Source: Labrys monachus (GTDB taxonomy: Bacteria; Pseudomonadota; Alphaproteobacteria; Rhizobiales; Labraceae). Taken from it: a stretch of 64,000 bases of DNA. Every line of letters begins with the position of its first letter. The first letter of the stretch is position 1. The stretch spans positions 5,897,001 to 5,961,000 of the forward strand of contig NZ_JAUSVK010000001.1 of NCBI RefSeq assembly GCF_030814655.1, given 5' to 3'. The notes under the pieces were generated by a model, which was given only the letters and a program-made list of their open reading frames with translations, ran no database searches and was not told the origin of the DNA. Positions 1 to 8,253 of this stretch are shown here, one piece after another. Position numbers and translations under genes: made by a program.

Positions 1-734
1 ATGCCGACAGCGCCGGCCATGGCGTCGCCGGCCCCGCCGGCGACCGGAATGCCCGGCCGGAGGCCGAGGCGGGTCGCGGCCGAGACGGTCAGGGAGCCGG
101 ACACCGCCGTTCCCTCGACGAGGCGCGGCATCACCGAACGGCTGACGGCGGTGGCGGCGAGCGCGGCGTCCGACCAGTCGCGCGCGGCTTCGTCCAGCCA
201 CCAGCTGCCGGCCGCGTCCGACATGTCGGTGACATGCTCGCCCGTCAGCTGGAGGCGGACATAGTCCTTCGGCAGCAGCACCTTGCGCAGCGCCACCAGC
301 GTCGCGGGCTCGTGGCGCGACAGCCACAGCAGCTGTGGCGCGGCGAAGCCGGGCGCGGCCGGCACGCCCAGCCGCCAGGCGAGATCAGGATGGATGCGGT
401 TGAGCTCGGCGGCTTCGGCGGCGGCACGGCTGTCGTTCCACAGCGTGACGGGGCGCAGCGGCCGGTCGTCCGCGCCGAGGCATACCGCCCCGTGCATCTG
501 GCCCGAGAGGCCGATGCCCTCGACCGCCGCCAGCACGGCGCCGTGGTCTTGCCGCCACGCCAGCAGCACGGCCTCGACAGCGCCGACCCAGTCCTGCGCG
601 TCCTGTTCGGACAGTCCCGGCCCCGGCCTGGAAAGGACGAGGGGCCGCTCGCCTTCCGCCAGCACCTTCTCGTCGTCGTCGACGATGACCGCCTTGACGG
701 CGGAGGTTCCGATATCGAGGCCGAGATAGGGCAT
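1..734 (-). CDS. xylB: Xylulokinase-type FGGY carbohydrate kinase, 3' end outside window
   Basis: This is the N-terminal part, about 244 residues, of an FGGY-family sugar kinase that would phosphorylate a ketopentose such as D-xylulose with ATP. The reading frame starts at the ATG at 734 and runs off the left edge. The first phosphate-binding motif (YLGLDIGTSAVKAVIVD) opens the protein. The segment GLSGQMHGAV about 85 residues in and GGAGDAMAGAVG near the edge are typical of XylB. It lies 76 bases downstream of dnaA on the same strand. It may be the first gene of a sugar operon outside the window. Substrate is inferred from family resemblance only, and a different pentulose or hexulose is possible. 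Confidence 0.85.
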   Translation of the reverse strand, partial: MPYLGLDIGTSAVKAVIVDDDEKVLAEGERPLVLSRPGPGLSEQDAQDWVGAVEAVLLAWRQDHGAVLAAVEGIGLSGQMHGAVCLGADDRPLRPVTLWNDSRAAAEAAELNRIHPDLAWRLGVPAAPGFAAPQLLWLSRHEPATLVALRKVLLPKDYVRLQLTGEHVTDMSDAAGSWWLDEAARDWSDAALAATAVSRSVMPRLVEGTAVSGSLTVSAATRLGLRPGIPVAGGAGDAMAGAVG

Positions 735-810
735 CACGTCATCCGGAGTGGGAGGCACCTGCGCCCCTGCCCGTCACGGTCTCGCCGCGACGCAGGAACG
801 AGGGATCGCC

Positions 811-2328
811 CTACTCGGACAGCAAACGGCGCAGGAGGTCAACCTCCTCCGCAAGGCCGGTATCGCGCCCCACCAGGCCTTCGATCTTGCGCACGGCGTG
901 CAGCACCGTGGTGTGGTCGCGCCCGCCGAAGCGGCGGCCGATTTCCGGCAGCGAGCGCGGCGTGAGCGACTTGGCCAGATACATCGCGATCTGGCGCGGC
1001 TTGACCACCGTCGCCGTGCGCCGCAGCGAGAGGATGTCGGCCCGGCTGACATTGTAATGCTTGGCGACGATGCGCTGGATATCCTCGATCTTGACGCGGC
1101 GCGGCTCGCGGTTGCGGACGAGATCGCGGATGGCCGCCTCCGCCGTCTCCAGCGACATGCCGGAGCCGGACAGCGCGGAATGGGCGAGGAGACGGTTCAC
1201 CGCGCCGTCGAGGTCGCGGCCGTTGGTCGAGACCTGATGGGCGACATAGGCCACGACATTGTCCGGCACGTCGAAATTGGCGTGATGCGCCCGCGCCGCC
1301 TCGATGCGCGATTTGAGGATCTTGATGCGCAGCTCTTCGTCCAGCGCGCCGATTTCGACCACCAGCCCGCCCGACAGGCGGGACCGCACGCGCTCGTCCA
1401 GGGTATCGAGATCGGCCGGCGGCCGGTCCGCCGCGACGACGACCTGCTTGCCGCCGTCGATGAGCGCGTTGAGCGTGTGGCAGAATTCCTGCTGGATCGA
1501 CTTGCCGGCCAGGAATTGCAGGTCGTCGATGACGAGGAGGTCGATCGCCCGCAGCTTCTCCTTGAAGGCGATGGCGGTCTGCGCCTTCAGCGCCGCGACG
1601 AAGCCGTACATGAAGCGCTCGGCCGTGAGGTAGAGCGCCCGCTTGCCGACGCTCTCCGACAGATGGGCGATGGCCTGGATGAGATGGGATTTGCCCAGGC
1701 CCACGGCGGCATGGAGGAAGAGCGGATTGTAGGGCAGCGGCTCGCTGGCGCCGGCCCTGGCGACCTGCTGGGCGGCGGCATGGGCAAGAGCATTGGAACG
1801 CCCGACGAAATAGGCGTCGAACGACATGCGCCGGTCGAGCGGGGAGCCGGCGAGATCGTCCTCGCGGGACGTCACCTCGATGGCCCGCAGGAAGGGCGCG
1901 GGCTTGGCCGTCGCCGCCACCATCGGCTCGGCCGCCCTGGCGCCCGGCGCGTGGTCGCGGCCGGCGATCGGCCGCACCCCTGCCGTCCGGACGTTGAGGG
2001 CGATATGGGCGGTGCCCGGCAGCTCGGCGGCCAGCATGCCGAGGATCTTGTCGAGATAATGGGCCTGGATCCAGCTGCGCAGAAAACGCGTCGGCACCGA
2101 AAGATGGACGGTGTCGTCGATGACGACATCGAGCTCCAGCCGGGCGAACCAGCTGGAAAAGACGTCTTCGCCGTATTCGGCGCGCAGAAGGCGCTTCACG
2201 CGATCCCAGGCAGCCGGCGGATCGGCAGTGACCGACCCATTGGATATGTCGCTCGCGGTCGGTGCCGCGGCAGCGAGTGTCAGGCGTTCGCTCGGGTTCA
2301 TGGGGCTATCGTCTGGCAAAGAGTTCAT
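811..2328 (-). CDS. dnaA: Chromosomal replication initiator protein DnaA
   Basis: DnaA binds DnaA boxes at oriC and opens the duplex in its ATP form. The protein is 505 residues, normal for the family. Domain I lies at about 38-110, followed by a variable linker. The AAA+ core has Walker A GLGKSH at 210-215, Walker [10 protein letters not shown] at 264-272, and an arginine-rich [11 protein letters not shown] segment near 311. Domain IV ends with the box-binding signature [17 protein letters not shown] at about 468-484. The first glycine of a canonical P-loop is alanine (HAAVGLGKS), which I believe is tolerated in related genomes. A second in-frame ATG ten codons in (MNPSERL) is an alternative start. 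A rhodanese gene lies 53 bases upstream, so the promoter may be upstream of that gene. Confidence 0.98.
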   Translation of the reverse strand: MNSLPDDSPMNPSERLTLAAAAPTASDISNGSVTADPPAAWDRVKRLLRAEYGEDVFSSWFARLELDVVIDDTVHLSVPTRFLRSWIQAHYLDKILGMLAAELPGTAHIALNVRTAGVRPIAGRDHAPGARAAEPMVAATAKPAPFLRAIEVTSREDDLAGSPLDRRMSFDAYFVGRSNALAHAAAQQVARAGASEPLPYNPLFLHAAVGLGKSHLIQAIAHLSESVGKRALYLTAERFMYGFVAALKAQTAIAFKEKLRAIDLLVIDDLQFLAGKSIQQEFCHTLNALIDGGKQVVVAADRPPADLDTLDERVRSRLSGGLVVEIGALDEELRIKILKSRIEAARAHHANFDVPDNVVAYVAHQVSTNGRDLDGAVNRLLAHSALSGSGMSLETAEAAIRDLVRNREPRRVKIEDIQRIVAKHYNVSRADILSLRRTATVVKPRQIAMYLAKSLTPRSLPEIGRRFGGRDHTTVLHAVRKIEGLVGRDTGLAEEVDLLRRLLSE

Positions 2329-2381
2329 GACACGGCTCCGGCATCACGGCCGGAGCTGCAGCGGCAAAACCACGAATGGAA

Positions 2382-2828
2382 TCAGGACTGGACCCAAGGC
2401 AGGCCGGCAGCTTTCCAGCCGTCCACCAGGCCGCGGTGGCGCTCGGCGTTCGCCGGGCCCTCGAAGCCCGCCGCGATGTTGCGGCTGCCGAGCCACCCCG
2501 CGGCGATCATGGCCTGGGTTGCGGCGAGACTGCGCGCGCCGGAGCGGCAGAGGAATACGATCGTATCATGCTGGCCGACCGAGCGGCGCGCCAGTTCTCG
2601 TTCCAGCTGCGCAACGAAGTCCGACGCGATCTCCATGGTGGGATAGCGCTGCCATTCAGCCAGGACGGCTTCCTTGCCGAGAGCGGAGAGATCCGGAACG
2701 CCGACAAAGGACCATTCCGCCTTGGTGCGGACATCAACGAGTTGGGACTTGGGTTCCCGGCCGAGAAGCTCATAGGCCTCGCTGGCTGAAACATCCCCCG
2801 CATAGTCATTCATCCACCCCGACGACAT
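2382..2828 (-). CDS. Rhodanese-like sulfurtransferase
   Basis: A single-domain rhodanese protein of 148 residues, predicted cytoplasmic. The active-site loop FLCRSGARS contains the persulfide-forming cysteine C94. The upstream LVDVRTKAEW motif (30-39) is the usual rhodanese CH2-type strand. The C-terminal GFEGPANAERHRG segment is typical of alphaproteobacterial homologues. A second in-frame ATG five codons downstream is possible. It sits between dnaA and the long dnaA upstream region and is read in the same direction, so it probably shares the dnaA transcript. The sulfur acceptor is unknown, and nothing here links it directly to replication. Confidence 0.93.
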   Translation of the reverse strand: MSSGWMNDYAGDVSASEAYELLGREPKSQLVDVRTKAEWSFVGVPDLSALGKEAVLAEWQRYPTMEIASDFVAQLERELARRSVGQHDTIVFLCRSGARSLAATQAMIAAGWLGSRNIAAGFEGPANAERHRGLVDGWKAAGLPWVQS

Positions 2829-3696
2829 GATACTCCAGTTCCGTCTTTCAGACCTGATTTGATTTTTTCAAAAACACGCCGGCCCACCGGCATGACGCGC
2901 ATGCAGCACACGCTTACAAAATGACAGTATAGAACTTCAACACGACGTTAACCACACCCATACCGCACCGATCTATACTCGAAAAGGCGTTCGCACACGC
3001 CTCCCCGACGTCCGAAAGGACGCTGGTCCACTCGCAATATCGGGAAGGAACATACACGTGACCCGTTCCGAGAAAAAACATAGCGAACCATGGCAGGCGC
3101 TTGCAACAGACAAATCTCACTGATTCGTTAACGGTGCCCCGGCGTTCCCGATTCGGACGAGGGGCTCGCCGCACCCCGAAGCTGCAACGCGTTGAGGAGT
3201 CGATGGAATCGTGGAGGCGGCAAAACAGTTCGAAAAAACTCGTTTCGGCTGCGTAAAGATTTCAGACGGCCACATTTTGTGGGGACTCTCCCGACCCCCG
3301 GCGGGAGGCAACAAGCCTTAGGTCGTAAACGACTGATCTAACATGCGAAATTTTGATCGGCACGGCCTCCTCGAACGCTATTTGAGCAAAAGCCTGAGTC
3401 AAGGGGAAAGATTAGCACCGGTTTCGTGCAGGGTATTTTCATACCTGTTACTTGAACGGCCCGGGAACGACATCCTCCGCGACCGGCGTGACTGATGGGA
3501 GACGGGGAAATAGGGCGCAGGCGCGCCGCTCATCCGGCGAAATGCGCGGATGCGGTCACATGAAACCGAGCCTTCCCGGGGGTAGCAGGCGGCGGGCCGA
3601 TACGGCGGGCCGCCAGCGCCGCGCGCCGGCGCTGGCCATCGGCCGGCAAGGACCATACGGCCAAGCATCTCGCGCCGAACGATGAAGCGGCTCGCG
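2829..3696 (-). promoter_or_regulatory. Long non-coding dnaA/rhodanese upstream region with GANTC cluster
   Basis: No convincing gene is visible in this ~870 bp stretch, which is less GC-rich than its surroundings. It holds five GANTC sites (3122-3126, 3150-3154, 3197-3201, 3206-3210, 3396-3400), the recognition sequence of the cell-cycle methylase CcrM, with four packed into 89 bases. One near-consensus DnaA box, TTAACCACA, lies at 2948-2956 (one mismatch to TTATCCACA). Long upstream regions before dnaA are usual in this order. I infer that it carries the dnaA promoter. One weak DnaA box is not enough to call an origin of replication. Confidence 0.5.
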
Positions 3697-3728
3697 GCAA
3701 AACAAAACCCGGCACGACGGCCGGGTTT
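3697..3728 (-). terminator. Rho-independent terminator of rpsT
   Basis: A perfect 9-bp inverted repeat, AAACCCGGC (3705-3713) and GCCGGGTTT (3720-3728), encloses a 6-base loop. Read on the minus strand it is followed by TTTTGTTTTG. It lies 76 bases after the rpsT stop codon and separates rpsT from the dnaA regulatory region. Confidence 0.9.
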
Positions 3729-3804
3729 CGGTATCTCTACGTAAGGTCAATAGAATCCGACCCGTCCGGACGTCAGCACACGCCGGCACGAAGCATCGAC
3801 CCGC

Positions 3805-4071
3805 TCAGGCGCCGAGCTTCCTCACCGCCTGCGCCAGGCGCGAAACCTTGCGAGCAGCCGTGTTGTCCTGGACGACGCCCTTCTGGGCGGCGCGCATGAT
3901 CTCGGGCTCGGCGGCCTTGAATGCAAGCGTCGCCTTGGCCTGATCGCCTGCGGCGATGGCCTCCTCGACATTGCGAATGAAGGTGCGCATGCGGGAGCGG
4001 CGCGCCTTGTTCACTGCGGTGCGCACTTCGATCTTGCGCGTAGCCTTCTTGGCCGACTTGGTATTGGCCAT
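3805..4071 (-). CDS. rpsT: 30S ribosomal protein S20
   Basis: S20 is a primary-binding protein of the small ribosomal subunit that contacts 16S rRNA. The protein is 88 residues, the normal size. It begins [13 protein letters not shown] and is rich in Lys, Arg and Ala, as expected of the all-helical bundle. It is transcribed toward dnaA with its own terminator, and the enoyl-CoA hydratase gene lies upstream on the same strand behind another terminator. The rpsT–dnaA neighbourhood is a conserved arrangement in Rhizobiales. Confidence 0.98.
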   Translation of the reverse strand: MANTKSAKKATRKIEVRTAVNKARRSRMRTFIRNVEEAIAAGDQAKATLAFKAAEPEIMRAAQKGVVQDNTAARKVSRLAQAVRKLGA

Positions 4072-4145
4072 GGTTCCTGCCTGTTGAGCCGACCGTCTCC
4101 TGGCGATCAGACGATCCCCCGGAAGCCGTGCGTTGTGTGAAACGA

Positions 4146-4171
4146 CAAAAAGCGGACGCCAATTGCGTCCG
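4146..4171 (-). terminator. Terminator upstream of rpsT, with duplicated 3' half at 4235-4250
   Basis: A 7-bp stem, CGGACGC (4153-4159) with GCGTCCG (4165-4171) and a CAATT loop, is followed on the minus strand by CTTTTTG. It should end transcription from the enoyl-CoA hydratase gene before rpsT. The 15-base string CAAAAAGCGGACGCC (4146-4160) recurs exactly at 4236-4250, next to another GC-rich palindromic stretch. This suggests a duplicated or tandem terminator in the 239-bp gap. Confidence 0.75.
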
Positions 4172-4310
4172 ACATTGGAGGCGGCTCTTTACATGGGGCG
4201 AGGCCCGCCGTCAACGCCATCCTGCATCGAAGCGCCAAAAAGCGGACGCCGAAGCCCGCGCGCCCGCGGGCGAAGGGCCAAAAGCCCGCCCATCCCTATC
4301 TATCCGTGCC

Positions 4311-5102
4311 CTATCCGTGGCGGAAGGCCGGCGGCCGCTTCTCGAGGAAGGCGGCCATGCCTTCCTTTTGGTCGGCGCTGGCAAAGAGGGCATAGAAGGC
4401 CTGCCGCTCGTAGCGGATGCCTTCGGCCAGCGTCAGCTCATAGGCGCGGTCGACGCAATCCTTGGCGGCGAGCACCGCCGGCAGCGGCATGGCGGCGATC
4501 GCCTCGGCGGTCCGCATCGCCTCGGCCAGAAGGTCGGCCGCCGGCACCACGCGGGCGACCAGCCCGGCACGCTCCGCCTCGGCCGCATCCATCATGCGCC
4601 CGGTCAGCACCATCTCCATCGCCTTCGCCTTGCCGATGGCCCGCACGAGGCGCTGCGTGCCGCCGATGCCGGGCACGATGCCGAGGCGGATCTCGGGCTG
4701 GCCGAAGCGGGCCCCGTCGGCGGCGATGATGAGGTCGCACATCATCGCGAGTTCGCAGCCGCCGCCGAGGGCGAAGCCGCCGACGGCGGCGATCACCGGC
4801 TTGCGCAGACGCGCGAAACCGTCCCACACGGCGATGAAATCCTCGATCCGGGCCTGCGGGTAGGTCTTGCCGGCCATTTCGGTGATGTCCGCCCCGGCGG
4901 CGAAGGCCTTCTCGGATCCGGTGATCACCGTGCAGCCCAGCGCCGCGTCGCGGTCGAAGGCGGCGAGGACCGCCGTCAGCTCGGCGGCGAGCGCCGCGTT
5001 GAGCGCATTGAGAACCTTGGGACGGTTCAGGGTGATGAGGCCGACCCGCCCCCGCCTTTCGACGAGCAGGGTTTCGTAGGTTCCATCCGGCTGCGTCATC
5101 AT
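4311..5102 (-). CDS. Enoyl-CoA hydratase
   Basis: A crotonase-fold enoyl-CoA hydratase of 263 residues that adds water to trans-2-enoyl-CoA in fatty-acid beta-oxidation. Both catalytic glutamates are present, in [11 protein letters not shown] and in [15 protein letters not shown]. The oxyanion-hole segment [12 protein letters not shown] is intact. The frame is open for 81 codons further upstream, but family alignment supports the tandem ATGs at 5097-5102 ([15 protein letters not shown]). It is adjacent to rpsT, as in many Rhizobiales. Exact acyl-chain preference cannot be read from the sequence. Confidence 0.95.
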   Translation of the reverse strand: MMTQPDGTYETLLVERRGRVGLITLNRPKVLNALNAALAAELTAVLAAFDRDAALGCTVITGSEKAFAAGADITEMAGKTYPQARIEDFIAVWDGFARLRKPVIAAVGGFALGGGCELAMMCDLIIAADGARFGQPEIRLGIVPGIGGTQRLVRAIGKAKAMEMVLTGRMMDAAEAERAGLVARVVPAADLLAEAMRTAEAIAAMPLPAVLAAKDCVDRAYELTLAEGIRYERQAFYALFASADQKEGMAAFLEKRPPAFRHG

Positions 5103-5365
5103 CGGCTCCGAATCAGGGGAAAGAGACTGTCTGGCAATCGTCCCGTCATCCCGGCGAGCCGGGCGAAGGAAGGGATCCGCGATTCGGGGCCGACTGTAGG
5201 GGAGGCCGCCGCCGCAGGGAATCGCCGGCCACCGGTTATCACCAGCCCTTGGCGGCCGGGAGCCGCCGGCGTCGATTGCGATCCGTCGAGCCGAAATTTT
5301 TCTCCAACCTGTGGTTTTCGCGCATTTTCCAATCGGAAAGCCCATCCGCTGTCCTGGAAAATGCT

Positions 5366-6277
5366 CTATCCGCCACTCAGGAGCTCCTCGAGCGCCCGGA
5401 CCACCTCCCCGGGCGCCTCCTGCGGGATGTTGTGGCCGACGCCGGGCAGGACGCGGCGGGCATGGAGCCGCGGGAAGCGGATAGGGTCCCCCTCGCCCTC
5501 GTCCGGCGGCGCGACGCCGTCATCGGCGCCATACAGGGCGATGGTGGGCACCGATATGGCCGGCTGCCGGGCGAGGTCCCGTTCGATCGCCTCCAGCGAC
5601 GGGTCCCCGGCGACATAGCCGTAGCGGTGGCGATAGGAATGGATGACGACGTCGACGAAATCGGAGTTGTCGAAGGAGGCCGCCGTGCGGTCATAGGTCG
5701 CCTGCTCGAAGCGCCAGGACGGCGACCACAGCTGCCAGAGCAGCTGGCAGAGCGGCCGGCGATTCGCGGCAAGGCCGTCCCGCCCGCGCTCGGTATTGAA
5801 ATAATACTGATACCACAGGCGGTATTCCATCTCCGGCGCGAGCGGCCGCACCGAGCCCGGAATGTCCTGGATGTTGTAGCCGTCGCCAGTGACCAGGCAG
5901 CGCGCCCGCTCCGGCCACAGCGCCGCGACGATGCAGGCGGCCCGTCCGCCCCAGTCATAGCCTGCCAGGGCCGCCTGCCGGATCGAGAGCGCATCCATGA
6001 GGTCGAGCAAGTCCCGCGCCAGGGCCGCCTGCTGGCCGGATCGCAGCGTATGCGGCGACAGGAACCGCGTCGGCCCGTAGCCGCGCAGATAGGGCACGAT
6101 CACGCGGCGGCCCTTCTCGGCCAGCATCGGCGCCGCCTCGTCATAGCCGCGCGGGTCGTAGGGAAAGCCGTGCAGCAGGATGACGACCTCGCCGTCGGCG
6201 GGACCATGCTCCTCATAGGCGATGTCGAGGACGGGCGTGCGCACGCGGCGGATCGGAAAGGCGGTGTCCGGCATCAT
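5366..6277 (-). CDS. Alpha/beta hydrolase, epoxide-hydrolase/dehalogenase type
   Basis: A 303-residue alpha/beta-hydrolase. The oxyanion HGFP motif lies near residue 40. The nucleophile elbow reads GYDWGG, so the nucleophile is aspartate rather than serine, as in epoxide hydrolases and haloalkane dehalogenases. The C-terminal histidine is in [12 protein letters not shown], and an acid residue in [10 protein letters not shown] completes the triad. A cap domain rich in Trp and Tyr ([12 protein letters not shown]) lies in the middle. The start is the double ATG at 6272-6277 ([11 protein letters not shown]), although the frame is open further upstream. It lies 67 bases downstream of mutM on the same strand. 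The substrate is unknown, and epoxide hydrolysis is the best guess. Confidence 0.88.
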   Translation of the reverse strand: MMPDTAFPIRRVRTPVLDIAYEEHGPADGEVVILLHGFPYDPRGYDEAAPMLAEKGRRVIVPYLRGYGPTRFLSPHTLRSGQQAALARDLLDLMDALSIRQAALAGYDWGGRAACIVAALWPERARCLVTGDGYNIQDIPGSVRPLAPEMEYRLWYQYYFNTERGRDGLAANRRPLCQLLWQLWSPSWRFEQATYDRTAASFDNSDFVDVVIHSYRHRYGYVAGDPSLEAIERDLARQPAISVPTIALYGADDGVAPPDEGEGDPIRFPRLHARRVLPGVGHNIPQEAPGEVVRALEELLSGG

Positions 6278-6344
6278 GGCTCCCCTGCGCAGTCCGCGGC
6301 AGGATAGCAAACGAAGCCGGCCGGGGTAAAGGCGGCCGGGCGAT

Positions 6345-7211
6345 TCAGCCCTGGCAGGTCCGGCACCAATAGGTCGACCGTCCCGACTGGACGAGGCGCT
6401 CGATGGCGCCGCCGCATCCGGGCGTCGCGCAGGTCTCGCCCTCGCGGTCATAGACGCGGAAGCGGTGCTGGAAATAGCCGAGGGAGCCGTCGGTGTGGCG
6501 ATAATCGCGCAAGGTCGAGCCGCCGGCCTCGACCGCTTCGCCCAGGACGTCGCGGATGGCCTCGGCGAGCCGGCCCGCCTCGCCGGAGGTGAGCGTCCCC
6601 GCCGCCCGTTCCGGCGCCAGGCCGGCCCGATGCAGCGCCTCGCAGACATAGATGTTGCCGAGCCCGGCGATCAGGCCCTGGTCGAGCAGCGCCGCCTTGA
6701 GGGGCGCCGCCTTGCGGGCGAACAACGTCGCGACGAGGGCACCGCTCAGCTCGTTGCCGAGCGGCTCGATGCCCATCGCCTTGAAATGGCGCGAGGCCGC
6801 GAGGTCCGCCCGCGGCACCAGGTCCATGAAGCCGAAGCGGCGGGCATCGTTGTAGGTGACGACGAAGCCGTTGGAGAGGCGGAAGACGACATGGTCGTGG
6901 CGCCGCGCCTGACCGGCCTCCTGCGCGAAGTCCCCGGGCTCCTCGACGCCGCCGTCCGGCCTCGTGATGAGGAAGCGTCCGGTCATGCCGAGATGCATGA
7001 CGAGCACCTCGCCGGAGGACAGGTCCGCCAGGAGATATTTGGCCCGCCGGCCCAGCGAGACCACCGTCCGGCCCGCAAGGCGGCCGGCGAAGTCCGCCGG
7101 CAGGGGAAAGCGCAGGTCCGGCCGGCGCGCCTCGACCTCGACCAGCCTCGCGCCGGCCATCGCCGGCTCGAGGCCGCGGCGCACGGTTTCGACTTCGGGC
7201 AGTTCGGGCAT
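6345..7211 (-). CDS. mutM: Formamidopyrimidine-DNA glycosylase
   Basis: MutM/Fpg removes 8-oxoguanine and formamidopyrimidines and nicks the DNA backbone. The 288-residue protein starts with [13 protein letters not shown] after the initiator Met, so the catalytic N-terminal proline and Glu3 are present. The C-terminal zinc finger has the four cysteines in TCATPGCGG and YWCRTCQG. Length and layout match the bifunctional family. It is divergent from ubiE (159-bp gap), a classic alphaproteobacterial pairing. Confidence 0.97.
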   Translation of the reverse strand: MPELPEVETVRRGLEPAMAGARLVEVEARRPDLRFPLPADFAGRLAGRTVVSLGRRAKYLLADLSSGEVLVMHLGMTGRFLITRPDGGVEEPGDFAQEAGQARRHDHVVFRLSNGFVVTYNDARRFGFMDLVPRADLAASRHFKAMGIEPLGNELSGALVATLFARKAAPLKAALLDQGLIAGLGNIYVCEALHRAGLAPERAAGTLTSGEAGRLAEAIRDVLGEAVEAGGSTLRDYRHTDGSLGYFQHRFRVYDREGETCATPGCGGAIERLVQSGRSTYWCRTCQG

Positions 7212-7370
7212 CGTTTCTCCGCGAGGCTGGGAACGTCACACATAGGGGCGGACCCGCGCCCGCGCCAGTATGCGCGGGGACCGCGTGGCTCCGGCACGCC
7301 GGAATGCGGCTTCCCTCGCCTTCCCCTCCTGTTCTATAGCTGGCGGCGACCGCGTGCCCGGAGTTCGACG

Positions 7371-8126
7371 ATGCCTGCCAGCGCTGAAACCCATTTCGGC
7401 TTTTCCACCGTCCCGCTCGCCGAGAAGCAGGGTCTCGTCGACGACGTCTTCCACAAGGTCGCCGGCCGTTACGACCTGATGAACGACCTGATGTCGGCCG
7501 GCCTGCACCGGCTGTGGAAGGACAACCTCGTCAACCTGCTCGACCCGCCGCGCCGGCGCCCCTTCCGCCATCTCGACGTGGCCGGCGGCACCGGTGACGT
7601 CGCCTTCCGCATCGCCCGGGCGGGCGGGGCCGACACCCATGTCACCGTGCTGGACATCAACGCCTCGATGCTCGAAGTCGGCCGGACCCGCGGCGAGGCC
7701 CAGGGCCTCGGCGGCCAGCTTTCCTTCGTGGAGGCCAATGCGGAGGAACTGCCCTTCGAGACCGGCAGCTTCGACGGCTACACCATCGCCTTCGGCATCC
7801 GCAACGTGCCGCGCATCGACAAGGCGCTGGAAGAGGCCTATCGCGTGCTGCGGCGCGGGGGGCGCTTCCTCTGCCTCGAATTCTCGGCCGTCGACGTGCC
7901 GGGCCTCGACCGCATCTACGATCTCTATTCCCTCAACCTCATCCCCCCGATCGGCCGGATGGTGACGGGCGATGCCGAGCCCTATCGCTATCTGGTCGAA
8001 TCGATCCGCAAATTCCCGCGGCCGGCCGATTTTGCGGCGATGATCGCCAGAGCGGGCTTCTCGCAGGTGAGCCACCGTTCCCTCAGCGGCAATATCGTGG
8101 CGATCCACTCGGGCTGGAAGCTGTAG
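7371..8126 (+). CDS. ubiE: Ubiquinone/menaquinone C-methyltransferase UbiE
   Basis: A 251-residue class I SAM-dependent methyltransferase that performs the C-methylation step of ubiquinone synthesis. The N-terminal family signature [20 protein letters not shown] is clear. The SAM-binding motif is [12 protein letters not shown], followed by the acidic VLDIN strand. The C-terminal signature [12 protein letters not shown] is also typical. The start is the ATG at 7371, although the frame is open far upstream. In most relatives ubiB follows directly. Here a cation/proton antiporter gene follows instead, so ubiB must be elsewhere. Confidence 0.97.
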   Translation: MPASAETHFGFSTVPLAEKQGLVDDVFHKVAGRYDLMNDLMSAGLHRLWKDNLVNLLDPPRRRPFRHLDVAGGTGDVAFRIARAGGADTHVTVLDINASMLEVGRTRGEAQGLGGQLSFVEANAEELPFETGSFDGYTIAFGIRNVPRIDKALEEAYRVLRRGGRFLCLEFSAVDVPGLDRIYDLYSLNLIPPIGRMVTGDAEPYRYLVESIRKFPRPADFAAMIARAGFSQVSHRSLSGNIVAIHSGWKL

Positions 8127-8253
8127 GCCGGGCTTTCGGCCGGTTCCGGACGGCCCCCGCCGACATGCGCGGGCGTTGCGCATAATTCATTTGGCGAAGC
8201 GGCCGGCTTCGTTGTTCGATGTCCGCCGCGGGGCAGGCATCGGGGGACGGGAT

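Noticed and set aside
2829-3804. Possible replication origin upstream of dnaA.
   Set aside because: Only one near-consensus DnaA box (2948-2956) was found, with no box cluster or AT-rich unwinding element. In this order oriC is usually near hemE, not dnaA.
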